NCBI GenBank assembly: GCA_018136815.1 | Contig: CM030943.1 | Span: forward strand, 297,375-361,374 | Length of the DNA: 64,000 bases | Reading direction: 5' to 3' | From: Isochrysis galbana | Lineage: Eukaryota; Haptophyta; Isochrysidales; Isochrysidaceae | Program-made: the position numbers and the translations under genes | In this document: positions 21,075 through 32,716 of the stretch, one piece after another | How the letters are laid out: each line of letters starts with the position of its first letter | Position numbering within the stretch: the stretch's first letter is position 1 | The notes under the pieces: generated by a model | The model's input: the letters and a program-made list of their open reading frames with translations, nothing else | Database searches by the model: none | What the model was told of the DNA's origin: nothing

Positions 21075-22030
21075 GCGAAGCAAAGACAACGGAAGGATGA
21101 AGGGGGAAGGGAAAATGAGGAGGAGCGAAGGGACTCAAGGGCGATGCTGTTAGGGAGGTATTGGACGCCGCCGGATTCGTAGTAGGTGTTTAATCCAGAA
21201 TCTTAGAACTATCAGTAAAAGTGATAGGGTCATGGGGGTCCCGTGCCCCCCCCCCCTCCATCCCAGACACCCCCTGGGTGGCCCTGCACACTCAACCTCA
21301 GCCCCTGCCTGCTGGCAGGGGCTGAGCTGACATCACTCTGGCCCAGACCCTCGCCGAGCGCGCGCCGCGCGCCGCACGCACTCGCCTGCACTGGCCCTCG
21401 CTCGTACTGACCCCCTCTCCACCACTGAGCCTCAGACCACCTGAGCCGACAGGAAGGCACCCAGGGCCAGCGAGGCCAGCGAGGGAGAGGCAGGCATCGC
21501 ACGCCCGTAGGAGAACGAAGAGAACGACGAAAAGAGCACGACAAAAAAACGACACGATCTGACACACAAAAAGGTAAAACTCACGCTTGTTTACGGTATG
21601 TTTTCAGGCCGACACCTCGAGCGACATGCGAATGCCGCGAAAGCGCGGCGACACTTGAAAAAGACGCGAGAAGAGGGGGCCGAGACCTCCCAGGGGCACG
21701 AAGTGTCATAAGCAACAGGCGTTTACGTTTGTTTTGCCACAGGAACACCACACCAGCAGGTCTGCCCCAGCCCACCCCCTGCACTTGGCCCGTTGTAGTG
21801 CACGCGGCCCCCCCCCCGATACCAAAGACAAAGGAATGAAGGGGGTAGTGTAAGGGAGTGAGTAAACAGGGGTATAGGCGATGTCGTTAGTGAGTACCGT
21901 GAGTACGTGGACCCGTATAGCTAGTAGCTAGCATGAGTAGCCCGAATCTTCAGATGTTTTATTATTATGTTTAATCCAGAATCTTCAGATGTTTCATTAC
22001 TACTACTACCAGTATTATTATAAAGTCATC
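21075..22030 (+). repeat. LINE 3'-end pieces and repeat debris
   Basis: Blocks AAAGACAAAGGAATGAAGGGGG and GAATCTTCAGATGTTT, typical of the LINE 3' end at 61220-61375, occur at 21820 and 21945, the latter duplicated near 21970. A third partial copy (TTTAATCCAGAATCTTAG) lies at 21190 and runs into the hairpin CTATCA-GTAAAAG-TGATAG (21209-21227). Bases 21230-21560 are GC-rich repeat sequence with no protein. Confidence 0.55.
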
Positions 22031-22366
22031 ATAGCTCATAGCCTATGCGATACGGTGGGTTACCCCCGAATCCTCACAGCAACCTCCACACCACCAGCGC
22101 CTAGCGCCGTTGCGTGACCACAGCCGCAATTGCCCCTCCCTCCAGACATAAGAAGGGCCCTGCGACATTGCGCGTTCCGCCCATGCCCATGGAGGAGTAC
22201 GGTGGACCTGTTCACATCCTTCATGGGTCACAATCACATGGCAGAACAAGCGAAACAAAGTCGCATCTGAACGTCGACTCGTTGGGTCTAAAGCCCGCCG
22301 CCAATCAATCAGCCTCCTACGCCGCCACCTAGGCGTCAACAATGTCGCAGCGGCGAACGTTCTGAA

Positions 22367-24493
22367 TCAATTCGACCATACATGTATTCTCCCGTGGTTA
22401 TCACCGATGACGAGATCTCCTCTACCCTCATTGTACGAAATTGCAGTGACCGTCGACCGGTTGTGCGTATGCCAATCAATGCGAGCTAGGCACTCGCCGC
22501 TTGCAATGTGAGACATGTGGATGGCCACCACGGGTCGTGAAAAATGCCCTCCTGTTTGATCGGATGGCTGCTGACCCTCGCACAGGGATATGATCTGCAA
22601 CAATAGGGGGCGATCGACACAAACATGCGAATGGTAGGCCAACAACAACGGCCATTCCAAGTGTGGCAATTCGCGCCTATTGGGCCGCGCAATCACAAAC
22701 AACAAAGAAACACCGCTCTCATGCTGAGCGCTTTGATGACGTGCAAAATGCGCGTGCGTGTGAGATGCATGTCGAGCTCCGTTGGAGCCAACCAGTTATT
22801 GGCGGTTGTGGGCAAGCTTGATGGGTCAGGAGGCCTAGATCCCTTCCGATAATGGCTGAGCTGGCAAGGTGCCACACACCACATCTTGATTCTCCGTGAT
22901 GAAGATGACAGATGTGTGATCCTCGGTCGCCGCCGGGAACCAGAGGGAGTGATCCTTGAAGTACGATATCCTTTCGCCCTTGAAATTCCACAAGAGTACT
23001 TCTTTTCCACAGAAGGAGAGAAAACTCTGGTGGTCATACAAGAAAATGAAGGCAAATGGCGTGCGAAAGCGCTCCGAGGGCACCGACACTACCTCTGAGG
23101 TAAGCAGATCGATGATACTGAGAGGTGAATGTCCCTGCAAGGAGGAGTGGTCAGTGACGCGTTCGTAGGATCAGACTGTTGCCTCCAAAATACAAAAAGG
23201 CTTGATGAGTGGCATGCCAACAACAGAGCTAAGAGCATCTCCCTTCCATGAAATTACTTTCATGCCGCTGGGTTAGGAAGCGGGGGTTATCGTATGGTGT
23301 GTGCGAGGACAAATGACTCCCTCGCAGGTGACCGTTTCGCCGCCTGGCACACCTGTTTGAACAGCAGCTTCTGGTTGAATTGTTCCATGACCACTATGGA
23401 CTCGCCCCTGCGAATTAGCTGCTTGAATTCACGTAGCATCTCGCCTGTCTCGATCGAGAGGACCTTCAACGGCACCTGCCATTGGACATGCGGGCCTCGA
23501 TGGAACAAGAAGCACGAATTACAAGAGGAACAATGTGTTGGTCAGGCCTCGGCAAGGCTACCTCGACTGTGTGACAGAGGCACTATCGCACGCACATAGT
23601 TGTGCCTTTTGGCTAGCACAAGCAACATGATTCCAGGCGAAATCTTGATCTCATCGATTCTTCTGTCGTCGATTTGAAAGATCATCTGAGCGGGTTCCGC
23701 CATGGACCAAACCTTGTAAATCTGTGTTTCCGAGCAGAATGTCAGTATCTTCTGGTTCACCTCGTCGAATTCCACAAACCCTGGATTCCGAAGCTGCTCA
23801 GCAGTAAACAGCATGATCGTCTTGCTAGGATTCCCATCTACAAGATCCTCGAGGGCACTGCAAACAGCGATGGAATGGATAGCAGTCATAGATTTGACAC
23901 CAATAAATCGACAATAGAGGGCGTCCTGCCTCAGGTGCCAGCAGAGCGAAGGCCTTCGTGAGGACGCACCATGATCGGCACCTCAAGGAGGTGTACTGAT
24001 CACTATCCATCACTGCGACAACAATCAGCGACTGGTTCATCTTGTTGTGAAAGACTGAGCGAATGACCTCACGCGATGAAAGATTGAGGGTACAGACACG
24101 TCGGCCGGTGTCCATGTCGAAAGCGACGCATATTCCGGACTCGTCCAGGCCAAAGATAAGTCCGCCTGCCACAACAATCTCCACAATTGATGATCGATGG
24201 GCCTCAAGATCTGCCTCGTCCCTAGAACCAGCTGTCGTGTAGATGTCGAACGCAACCCTCGGGCGTAGCCCACAGAATCGCTGTTTTACGCTTCTTTTTT
24301 CAAATTTCATCGCCGCTCTCACGTCAGTCTGCCGTTCGAAGAGCCGGTGGCAGACGCTCGACCTTGCCTGCACTGCGGCACGCTTCACACCCCTCTTCGT
24401 AGTAAGCTTCTTCCAGCTGAGCGTGTTCTCTATCCTATGTGGCGAGGCGCCGTCGCAAGCCGCTGTTGACGATGTCGCAGGAGTTGACGCCAT
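22367..24493 (-). CDS. WD40/beta-propeller-type conserved eukaryotic protein, five exons
   Basis: Exons (minus order) 24493-23970, 23857-23596, 23475-23353, 23134-22880 and 22594-22367 join in phase through GT-AG introns of 112, 120, 218 and 285 bp, giving 463 residues. The order of blocks matches a conserved transducin-like protein known from plants and protists: SSIVEIVVAGGLIFGLDESG, REVIRSVFHNKMNQSLIVV, PGFVEFDEVN, EIKISPGIMLL, VPLKVLSIETGEML, EQFNQKLLFKQ, FAFIFLYDHQSFLSF, EVLLWNFKGE and, after the last splice, a HIASGECLARI segment ending GRIHVWSN. Canonical WD dipeptides are rare. Molecular role unknown; probably a scaffold. Two introns have unusual GTGCGT donors. Confidence 0.85.
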
Positions 24494-25080
24494 CGCCTCC
24501 TCGCTCCTTCCCTCCCTCCCTCACCCTCCACCCTACCTTCACCCAAGCCCTCTCTTGCACGGCTCTGCGCCTCCCCTCGTGTTGGCTGGCTCCCGCCAAA
24601 AGCAGTCGCTAGGAAAGCTAGATTTGTCTCTAGGAGGTGAGAGAGAGGAGAGGTGTGAAAAACTCAATGGTCAATGGATCTTGTTTATTGTTTCTTGTTT
24701 TTTTGTTGACAATTTGATGCATGAAGTCGGCAGGCGCTCGCTCGGACGCCCGGAGGTGAAACTCCTCTGGGGGACCGCGAAAACTCATCCACCTAGGGTT
24801 GGGGTGGTGGCCCGCGACGACGAAAATATTTGACACCATAGACGTCATCACCAATCGCACACCTTGCCCTAAAACTTTCTAAAAGGTCTCGCACGCAGAA
24901 ACGCAGAAAGCGAGGGATAGACTCTTCGCGTATCCCGGAACAACCACCCCCGACAGCTTGAAACTTGAAAGCCCTCTACATAATAGCGTGGAAATACATA
25001 ATCAAAGATCAAAGATTTTTACAGGATAGAATTCGAGTCACACAAATACCACTACATACCACATACCACATACCTATCCT
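24494..25080. other. Upstream region of the WD40-type gene
   Basis: CT-rich leader (24500-24560) followed by anonymous AT-richer sequence; no gene seen. Confidence 0.4.
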
Positions 25081-25082
25081 AA

Positions 25083-25380
25083 AAAAACTTCTTAATAATC
25101 TCGCTGCGCGCGCGACCCTGCACAGTATCTTCGCAGCCACGCCCGCTTCCCTTCCCTCCCCCTCCACCTGCCTTGCGGCTCGTCCCCTCGTGCTCTACCT
25201 AGGGGCTGGGTGTAGTGGGTTTCCAGTGGCAGACGGTGTGTACCGATTCTCGACGGCCTGGTTCTCACCTTCCTCCTGTGCCATCGGGCTACCGGCTGAT
25301 GTGTGTTTGTTCCTTGTGCTGGGTGCCAGGCAACTGTGGTCAATGTGGCTAAGGTCTGTTGTCGGTTTGTCGGCTCGCGG
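25083..25380 (+). repeat. Repeat family B module, copy 2
   Basis: CTTCTTAATAATCTCGC start, GCAGCCACGCCC, CTTGCGGCTCGTCCCCTCGTG and CTCTACCTAGGGGC in the same order as at 3150 and 28438. Confidence 0.65.
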
Positions 25381-25389
25381 CTAGGGGGG

Positions 25390-25620
25390 GAAGATCACCG
25401 GGGGGGGGGGGGGGGGGGGCGCGGGCCACCGGACCATATCTAAGCCCTTCACCCCTATCCACCTAGTAGTGTACGGGGGGAGCCGCCTGATGGCGGGGGG
25501 AGAAGGGCCGGGGGAGTGGGGGTGTTGAAAGTATGCTACGTACTACGTGTAGTGTGTAGTAGGTAGTGGTTCCATTCGCCGCGAGTGCGGTAAGAATATT
25601 AAATGGTATTTTTTTGCTCG
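25390..25620 (-). repeat. D module (LINE leader), inverted next to family B
   Basis: The minus strand carries the D-module sequence ending at GCGGTAAGAATATTAAATGG on the plus strand. A run of about 20 G interrupts it at 25398-25418. Together with 25083-25380 it forms a head-to-head pair with both AATATT ends outward. No target duplication was found. Confidence 0.65.
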
Positions 25621-26137
25621 GCCTCTCTTTTGGGGTGCTCGCGTGCGGACGGACTCATGCTCACAGTGGCGACCAGCAGAGGAGGAGGCCTCCTGAGGAG
25701 GGGGGAGTGAGTACGAGTACGACGGCAGGCCCGAGCAGGTTATGGGTTGCGACTCACGACCCGCGCCCACTAGGGGTCTGGGTCGAAGTGATGAGTTCTC
25801 AGCGCATGCCCAAGGTCAGAGCCTGAGGGTGTCCGACGGGCGCCCCCCGATGGGGAGTTGGAGCCCGGAAAAATGCGCAGCGCTGAAGTTGACCAGGCCC
25901 ACTACACACTACACATTGGACGCGTGCTATGTAAACTCAAATTTTCACAACCGGACCTACAATTTTCACAACCGAACGTGAAGTGGCTAAATTTGCGTAC
26001 TCGCTGACTCAAGGACGCATGATGCGCGGGCCAGCCACACAACTCATACTCAAGTGCGCAGTATGTGCATCTTGCTGTTAGCGTAAGGCAAATCATCATG
26101 CACCGGGCGGCTTGCCCACACGCGCGCTTGCATCCAG
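25621..26137. other. Intergenic stretch
   Basis: No gene. A direct repeat AATTTTCACAACCG(G/A)A(C) occurs at about 25940 and 25962. Confidence 0.4.
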
Positions 26138-27484
26138 TCAAGGTGGCGGTATGATGGTGCGTGAGAGCCAGTTGGTCATCGCGTCACCGAATCGCCAGAT
26201 GTGAATACCGATAGGGCGCTCCTCGCATGCCGCCACCTTGGTCCACTCAATCAGCCGTTTGACCACAGCCGCGAGCATCCCTGAGACAACGATGCCATTG
26301 AAGGCGAGAACGCCCCCTGCCTCACCCAAGGAGACTGCGAAGACGCGCGGGGCGATATCGGCGCCGACAGCCCCGTAGGGATATACCTCAAGGCGCTCGG
26401 CCCCTGAGTTTGAACGAAGGACATTTTGCGCCGCGACCTCGGCATTCAATTCAGCAGTATGACCCAGTTTCAGGTCGCTGCAGCCAGGTAGCGTCATCGC
26501 GTCGCCCATAGCGAAGACACGCCCGCTGGTCCCGTGGACACGTAGCGACTTATCAACAAGAATGCGTCCGCGTTCATCGAGACTCTGTGGCAAGGAAGTG
26601 CGCAGAGCACTTGTGCAAGGCGCGCTCGCTCCCATGCACGGATAGACGATGTCCGCGGACAGAATTGACGAATCAGCAAGCTCAACGCTCTTGGCGTTGA
26701 TACGCGTGACGCGCGAATTGAAAATTAGCCGGGCGCCTCGAGAGCGCAGCCAGCTTGCGCAAACAGCCCCGACTTGCATCGGGAGGCTTGAGCAGAGTTC
26801 GTCATCTGCCGTAAGGAGAGTAACAAGCTTGTGCGGGTAGGCATAGACAATCTCTGCCGCAAGCTCAACTCCAACTGGTCCGCCACCAATCACGATCACA
26901 GAGCGCGCATTTCGAAGCTTCTCTGCGGCACTCTCCCATACGGCGCGACGCGCATCAAGTGTCGGCTGCGCGGCCGTCGGGGTGATGGGCTCGCACCCAT
27001 ACGTGCCACCAGTGGCAAGCATCAGGTAGTCGTACGACATGAGGACGTCAACACCTCCGTGATCACGCACGGTGATTGCATTTGAGCCAATGGACGTCAG
27101 GCTGCCGACAACCAGGCCATTGCGATGGCGTGGAAGCGGCTTGGCGAGATTTGAGAAGTGTGCCGGGTCAACGAAGAGGCGCAGACAGCCCGGAGTGTAC
27201 TCAAAGTACTCTTTTCGATCGACCAGCGTCACGTGGCACTCGTCGCTGCACTCTCGCTGGGCACGCAGCCCACTTAGACCGGCGCCAACGATAACGAGCG
27301 TAGACCGGCGTTGATCGCCCTTACTCTCCGGAGCGCACGCACGCTTGATGCGGATGGCTGCGGCGGCCGTTGCGTCGAGCAGCTGCAATATCTGTATGAT
27401 GAGGGCGCAGGTGGCGCGCACGAGCAGCAGGCGTACAGGGTCGAGGCGCCTGTCGAGTTCTCCGATAAGGGCGCTGACACCCAT
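26138..27484 (-). CDS. FAD-dependent NAD(P)H oxidoreductase, AIFM2/FSP1-like
   Basis: ATG at 27484 gives a 448-residue single-exon protein. A hydrophobic stretch near the N-terminus (LLLVRATCALIIQILQLL) may anchor it to a membrane. The FAD Rossmann motif VIVGAGLSGLRAQ lies near residue 65, EYFEYTPGCLR follows, and the second, NAD(P)-binding motif VIVIGGGPVGVELAAE lies near residue 195. The FAD-contacting GRVFAMGDA block is near residue 322. This layout is that of the AIFM2/FSP1 and type-II NADH dehydrogenase superfamily, which reduce quinones; the YTPG and LKLG blocks favour the AIFM2 side. Upstream codons to 27745 are CT-rich leader without an ATG. Quinone specificity is inferred. Confidence 0.88.
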   Translation of the reverse strand: MGVSALIGELDRRLDPVRLLLVRATCALIIQILQLLDATAAAAIRIKRACAPESKGDQRRSTLVIVGAGLSGLRAQRECSDECHVTLVDRKEYFEYTPGCLRLFVDPAHFSNLAKPLPRHRNGLVVGSLTSIGSNAITVRDHGGVDVLMSYDYLMLATGGTYGCEPITPTAAQPTLDARRAVWESAAEKLRNARSVIVIGGGPVGVELAAEIVYAYPHKLVTLLTADDELCSSLPMQVGAVCASWLRSRGARLIFNSRVTRINAKSVELADSSILSADIVYPCMGASAPCTSALRTSLPQSLDERGRILVDKSLRVHGTSGRVFAMGDAMTLPGCSDLKLGHTAELNAEVAAQNVLRSNSGAERLEVYPYGAVGADIAPRVFAVSLGEAGGVLAFNGIVVSGMLAAVVKRLIEWTKVAACEERPIGIHIWRFGDAMTNWLSRTIIPPP

Positions 27485-27745
27485 CGCGAATCGAGGAAAG
27501 GAGGAGCGGGGCCGGGCGATGGCGGAGGGGACCGGAAAGGGGTAGGTGGTGAGGAGAAGCGACCCCGGGTTCTTGGGGAGCGGGGAGACCGGCGAGAGGC
27601 GAGGGCGAGAGACGAGGAGAGGAGGCCTGGATCCGATGAAGACATAAAAAGAAGATGGGAGAGGAAAGAAAAATGCGAAGATAGAAAGGAGGGGAGGGGA
27701 GAGGGGGAGGGAGGGGGGAGATAGGAGGGTGCGGGGAGAGTGCAC

Positions 27746-28435
27746 CCAGGAGCAGAACTCGCCCGGGGGATGCGGCGAGGATGCAGAGCTGGATGCTGCT
27801 GATCTCTAATCGACGCCATCTGCCGAAGAGCATGGTGCTGTCCACAACGTGCTCCACACCACCGAGGCGTGCGGCGAGCGGCGAGCGGCGAGTGCGAGTG
27901 CGAGTGCGTCGTGGCTTCCACTCTACTATTCCACAAATTGGCCAAAAAAAACCCTGAAAATACATCTAATATCTGAAGCTTCAGCTTCAGGGCTAACACC
28001 TCTAACGGCCTCCCTCGGAGACGTAAAACGTCCAATGGCCAATGGGCTCCACGGATGGCTGATTTCGACGAGATTTCGGCGTGCGGCCCGCCCGATCGGC
28101 GTGACCGTCCGGGTGGCCCCTGTGTGTTTGGTGTTTGGTGTCTGGCGGGGCACTCCGGATATCCGAGGACACGTGGGCGCACCTAGCACGGCTATATCCT
28201 ACATGTGAAACACAGACTCAGTGAGTTTCTACGGAGGGCAAATACAAATACATTTGAGTTTGGCTGAATTTCTAGGAGAGGCAGTCGGGGCCACAGGCCC
28301 CGGCGTGAGGTGATGGTGAAGCGGCTGGGGCCGAAGGCCCCAGACGCCGTGAAGCGACCGGGGAAGCTTTACATAAAGATAAAACAAGAGAGGAAAATTA
28401 TAAAAGGGGGGGGGGTCCGTTTCGCAAGTGGGAAA
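27746..28435. other. Upstream region of the AIFM2-like gene
   Basis: GCGAGCG and GTGCGA microrepeats (27870-27910) and an inverted GCTTCAG pair (27976-27990) are present; no gene. Confidence 0.4.
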
Positions 28436-28437
28436 AA

Positions 28438-28860
28438 AAACCTTTTAATATTCTCGCCTCGCACGTGGCACTGGGTCGCATATCCGTAGCCACGCCCATT
28501 CCCCTCCCTCTCCCTCGTTTCCCGCCTTGCGGCAACTCCCCTCGTGCTCTACTTAGGGGCCCGGGTCCTGCGGGGTTCACGGGTTGGGCGGAGTGCGCCT
28601 GCCCTCAGCGGTGCGTGCACGCCTTCCTCCTATGCCGCTGAGTGACTTGCATATCCTAGATGCTTTTCGGTCTGCGTCGTTATCTATGTCGTATTTTTGC
28701 TCGTGCCATGGCTGCTCCCCCTCCCCGCGGGGGTCTCCCCTCCTCTCTCCCCTCCCCGTCCAGAACGTTTGCCGCCTATCATTTCTTGCCGCCTACCCGC
28801 CTACTGCGGCCCGCTTTTCCTATATTCATATATTCATATATATAGCTAGAAATGACGAAA
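28438..28860 (+). repeat. Repeat family B module, copy 3
   Basis: CCTTTTAATATTCTCGCCTC start, GTAGCCACGCCC, CTTGCGGCAACTCCCCTCGTG, TACTTAGGGGC and GGGTTGGGCGGAGTGCGCCT follow the same order as at 3150. The segment ends in a TATATTCATA repeat near 28820-28845. Confidence 0.65.
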
Positions 28861-28894
28861 TGAGATGTATTTGTTCTTCTACTCGTACTCTATT

Positions 28895-28960
28895 TAGTAC
28901 GGTGGCGGAGACGGAGGAGGAGGCGAGGGTGGTGGCGAAGACGGAGGAGGAGGCCCAGGT
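28895..28960. repeat. Purine-rich GGCGGAGACGGAGGAGG microsatellite
   Basis: Imperfect tandem GGTGGCG(A)GACGGAGGAGGAGGC units; no gene in 28860-29270. Confidence 0.6.
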
Positions 28961-29272
28961 TGCTGCTCACCCTGATCCATCACTTGGCGGACGTAGGCGG
29001 CCAGCAGCCTGGTGTGATTGTGCTGTGTGGACACCTGGTTGGACCCGACAAACTGCTCTGGTATCTCAAGATCCCCCGGCACGCCGGCGACGGTGCGCGC
29101 GCTTTGCGCATGCGCATTAACTTACCCCTGCATATACCCTACAAGCAATGCTAGCTCATCAGTTCTAGGAGAGGAGTGCATGCGCATGCGCTATGGTCTT
29201 CATCTTTAGAAGTCGTTCATTGTTCATTGTAATGCCACAAGCTTTGCATTCGTCAAATCCATAAACCGAAGT

Positions 29273-29712
29273 TTATGGTCTCGGGCTGACGGCCGTTGAG
29301 ATATCTAATCCTGCCGAAATCTGAAATCTGCCCAAATATCCAATGCCAATGGATATATCCGGATATTTCTGCCAACCCCTAACCGCCGCTCTCCCCAATG
29401 GGGTGCGACTGAACCATTGATCTAGGACTGTTTTCCAGTCCGCCGCGGACGGGTTCAGGTAACGGATTATCCATATCGCTTGGAGCGCACGCGTGTGTTC
29501 TGCCATCGGGAGTAGTCCGATCCCCAGAAGGGGCCCGTCCTCGTTCGTCCTTACTTGGCCTTCGTCCAAATACGGTAAATATACATATCTCCCATCTAGG
29601 TCTAGGACGAGGGGACGGGCCGCAAGGCAGGTGGAAGGAGTGAAAAGGGGAGCGGGCGTGGTCGCAAGGTAGACGTGCAACGCCGCGCGCGTGGCGCGTC
29701 GCGAGAATATTA
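29273..29712 (-). mobile_element. Internally deleted LINE: family B leader joined to RT C-terminus
   Basis: On the minus strand the family B module (29712-29570) runs into coding sequence for the end of a LINE ORF2: HTRALQAIWIIRYLNPS, then DWKTVLDQWFSRTPLGRAAV. This tryptophan-rich WxxRxLNP ... WFxR ... GR motif is typical of the region after the reverse transcriptase thumb in many LINEs. Endonuclease and RT palm are missing, so the copy is internally deleted. It shows that family B belongs to the 5' side of a LINE on the same strand. Confidence 0.7.
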
Positions 29713-30825
29713 ACCCTCGTACATGCCTTATCCTCCTGGAGGACGGTCAAAGTGTCTAGAGTACATATGGCTATATTGGGAGCCCCCAGGGGCCATAGGA
29801 AGGCCCCAGGAGGCCTCCGGATGTGAAATGGGGCCCCTCCTAGGCCTGGGTAGATCTCCCAATCATAAATTCGGCAATGGCAATGGCGCTTGGTTTTAGA
29901 AGCGCGGGAGAGCGTTGCCACGAAAAGTTGGCGCGAGCCTCCCCCCCCCCTCCCCCCTCCCCCCGCCCCTCCCACGAACTCGCACTTGCGCGCGCCCCCC
30001 CCGCCTTTCCCCCTCCCCCCTCCCCCCCACCTACCCCGCCCCACCCCACCCCCATCCCATGTCATACAGCTCGGTCAGGGCTCCTACTACCACGTTCAGT
30101 GCTTTTTTGCTTGTCATCGGTGCCTTATGGAGTAGTCGGGAGTTTTTGGCTGTTTTTGGCTGTTTTTGCGTTTTCGTCGTTTTCACAGCTCTAAAATAGT
30201 GTCCTATCCTTCTCCTCTCATGCCGAGCTGCTTAGGGGATTCTATCCTGCCTATATGCAGGCCACTCAGCCAAAAAAAATTCACTTATAGGGCCCCCCAA
30301 CCCAATCCCCAACACCAGAAATTCGGTTTTAAGGCATGCACTAGGGTTAAGAATAAGAAGTTTTTTTTCGTCCCAACTCTTCACCGTTCACTCTTCCACG
30401 CCGGCATGCTGTACTTTACTCCTATTCGTAAAGGTGTAAAGTGTACTGTGGCGGAGCTGCGATCTGGAGCGAAACTGCTGTTCGAACATATTCCAAAGGC
30501 ATCTACTACCTGAAAGAAAGAGCAAGTTTGGCATTTCGGCAGCGCGTAGTCCGGAGTTACCACAGTGTCGCTCCTGAAACGTCGCACAGAACTCGAGTCG
30601 CGCTCCCCTCGTCATGGGAGGCTGCGAAAGCTCTTTAACCTTCTTGTAACGGACAGCCGCAACGAGCAGACCACCGGTTTGAAGAACACGCGGTGCCCTC
30701 GTTCACACGTCCTCGCAAAATCTCCAAGCTCCGACGTTGGAACCGCCGAGGGCATCTGAAAAGCGGACAGAGACGCTTGCAACCACCTAGCGCCGAGCGT
30801 AGTTTGTGGGCAGGTGCCGAGAAAC
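29713..30825. other. Intergenic stretch with C and G runs
   Basis: C-rich runs at 29940-30045 and a TTTTTGGCTG tandem at 30145-30170. Nothing protein-like until the first exon of the next gene. Confidence 0.4.
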
Positions 30826-32716
30826 ATGCCAACAAGAGGATCGCGCTGTTCTGATGCGACGGGCGAGCTTTCGGTAATCTTCAGTAAAATTGATCGAAGT
30901 CGCCCAAACGTTCGCCCGGTCCGGCGGAATCTCCGCTTCGTAGTGTTCTCTGCGCGAGAAAGCATCCCGGGCATCTCGCTCGCCCTCGGGGGAACCCCTA
31001 ATCAGAGGGCCGCTCCCTTTGCTGAGGTAAGTGGGGATGGGGGAAGGGCGGGGAGGGTGGGTGGGTGGGTGGGTGGGGGGGGGGGGGGGGGGGAGGGGGG
31101 GGGGGGAGGGGGAGGGGGGGGGGGGGGGAGGCGGAGGCGTTCTCGGTGCCGAGTGGACCCTCCCCCCCTTCCCCTGGGGTTGTGCCATCCTCGCTCTTGC
31201 TGAACCACCCTCTCCGGAGGAACGCTGTCCGCCAGAGAAAGAGCAACCCTCGCACTCTCGCTATCCGGTGACGAACGACTACTTGGCCGAAAGTACCAGT
31301 CACGATCCACTCGTGCACGACGAGTTGAAACCCCTTGCCATGGTGATGCGGAGGCAACCCACAACAGTCACTGCGAGGGTGGAAGTAAGCGCTCCTTATC
31401 CACAGCACGGGTGGAGGCACGCTGGCGAGCAGGGTCTTTCGGGCAAGAAGACAACGATTGTGGGACTCGGACTTAAGAGGAGCGGCCTCAGTGGAGATCT
31501 CGACGACATCCTCCTCGCCAACCCGGCTCAAAATGAAAAGGCCTTCGAGACGACCAAGAGCCTCGCAGAGCTGAAAAGTCCGCCCAAAGCTGAAGATACA
31601 CTAGACACCCAGTTCAATCTCTACGAGAGCTCGAGCGCCTGTGCAAGCTCGTCTTCTGCCGAGGGCATGTCGAGTGGGGACGTCACGCCGAGGATCCCCG
31701 ACTCTCCCCTGCGCTCGTTCACGAGCTCGAAGAGTCAAGCGCTCGTCACAGCTGCTCTGCAATGTGCTGCCTTGGGCTTTTCGTCGGAACGTGGAGGCCT
31801 TGGTCCTGCCAACAGCAGCTACCGTTCTCATGAGCACCTCTTCTTTGCCTTGTGCGATGGCACAAACGGCGACCAGGCGGCTGACTTCTGTCGCCGGAGG
31901 CTCGCCCAGTACATCTTAGGCTCACGAGCATCTCGGAAGAGTATCGTCGGCTTGGAGCTTTCAAGGTCCCATAGCGACCTTGCTGCATCCAGCCCCTCTT
32001 TCCATGGCGACGATACCTTTGCCGTGCACGTGCTTACTGACGGGATCGCGCAGGCTGAGGCTGACCTCGTGCGCAGCCGCTGCGCCTCGAGCGCCTCTGT
32101 TCTCGCAATTCTGCTGCAAGCAGGAGGCCAAGCCATTAACCTTGCATGGGTGGGCAACTGCTCTGCAGTGCTTTGCCGGAGCGGAAAGCCCATCGTCCTT
32201 ACGCTGAGTGTCAATCATCTCGAGACTTGCCACTCTTCCGGTAGGAACGAGACTGACACGTCTAAGGGCGGCATGGCGCCGTCCTTGATTGGCGAGTTAG
32301 GCGGCATCGATGCGAATACCGGCGAGAAGCTCTCAGGGACGAGCGGCATCCCCCAGATCCACTCTGAGCCCATCGATGCAGGAGACGAATTCGTCCTACT
32401 CGGCACAAAGGGGCTTTTTGAGGCGGTGCCCCACGAAGATGCCGTGCGCATCGCTCGCGCTCACTTTGCTGTGTACGACGAGGCGCAAATGGTTGCTGAG
32501 AAGCTAGCTGAGATTGCTATTCAACGCCGCAAGAAATCTCTTGGGGGCGACACGGTTGGCGATGTGGCAGTCCACGCGATGCGGCTCTTCGCGCCAAGAT
32601 GTGCCGAGCTCCATGGCCAAGACCGCATCGCCCGTCGTTCAATCGATGCGGGGCGTCCCGGCTTCCTTGACATTCGCACTACGTCGAACTTTGTGCGCGT
32701 TGTTGGTGGCTTTTGA
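30826..32716 (+). CDS. PP2C-fold protein, probable pseudophosphatase, two exons
   Basis: Exon 1 30826-31026 ends at a strong donor (CTGAG|GTAAGT). Exon 2 most likely starts at 31220 (CTCTCCGGAG|GAA), which keeps phase and gives 565 residues. A PP2C-like core fills the C-terminal half: HLFFALCDGTNGDQAADF in place of the usual FDGHGG, AWVGNCSAVLCRSGKPIVLT in place of GDSRAVL, DEFVLLGTKGLFEAV in place of ASDGLWD, and GGDTVGDVAVHAM in place of the DN(I/V)T motif. The first aspartate-glycine is kept, but the other metal-binding aspartates are replaced. It therefore probably lacks phosphatase activity and may act as a binding module, as in TAB1 or the PP2C-like part of some adenylate cyclases. Confidence 0.75.
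31027..31219 (+). other. Intron with a G-quadruplex-type tract
   Basis: Contains GGGTGGGTGGGTGGGTGGG at about 31058-31080 followed by 50 bases of nearly pure G. The translated glycine run in this frame is intronic. Confidence 0.65.

Noticed and set aside
31031-31219. Glycine-rich N-terminus of the PP2C-like frame
   Set aside because: It begins just after a strong GTAAGT donor and is a translation of the G run; better explained as intron.
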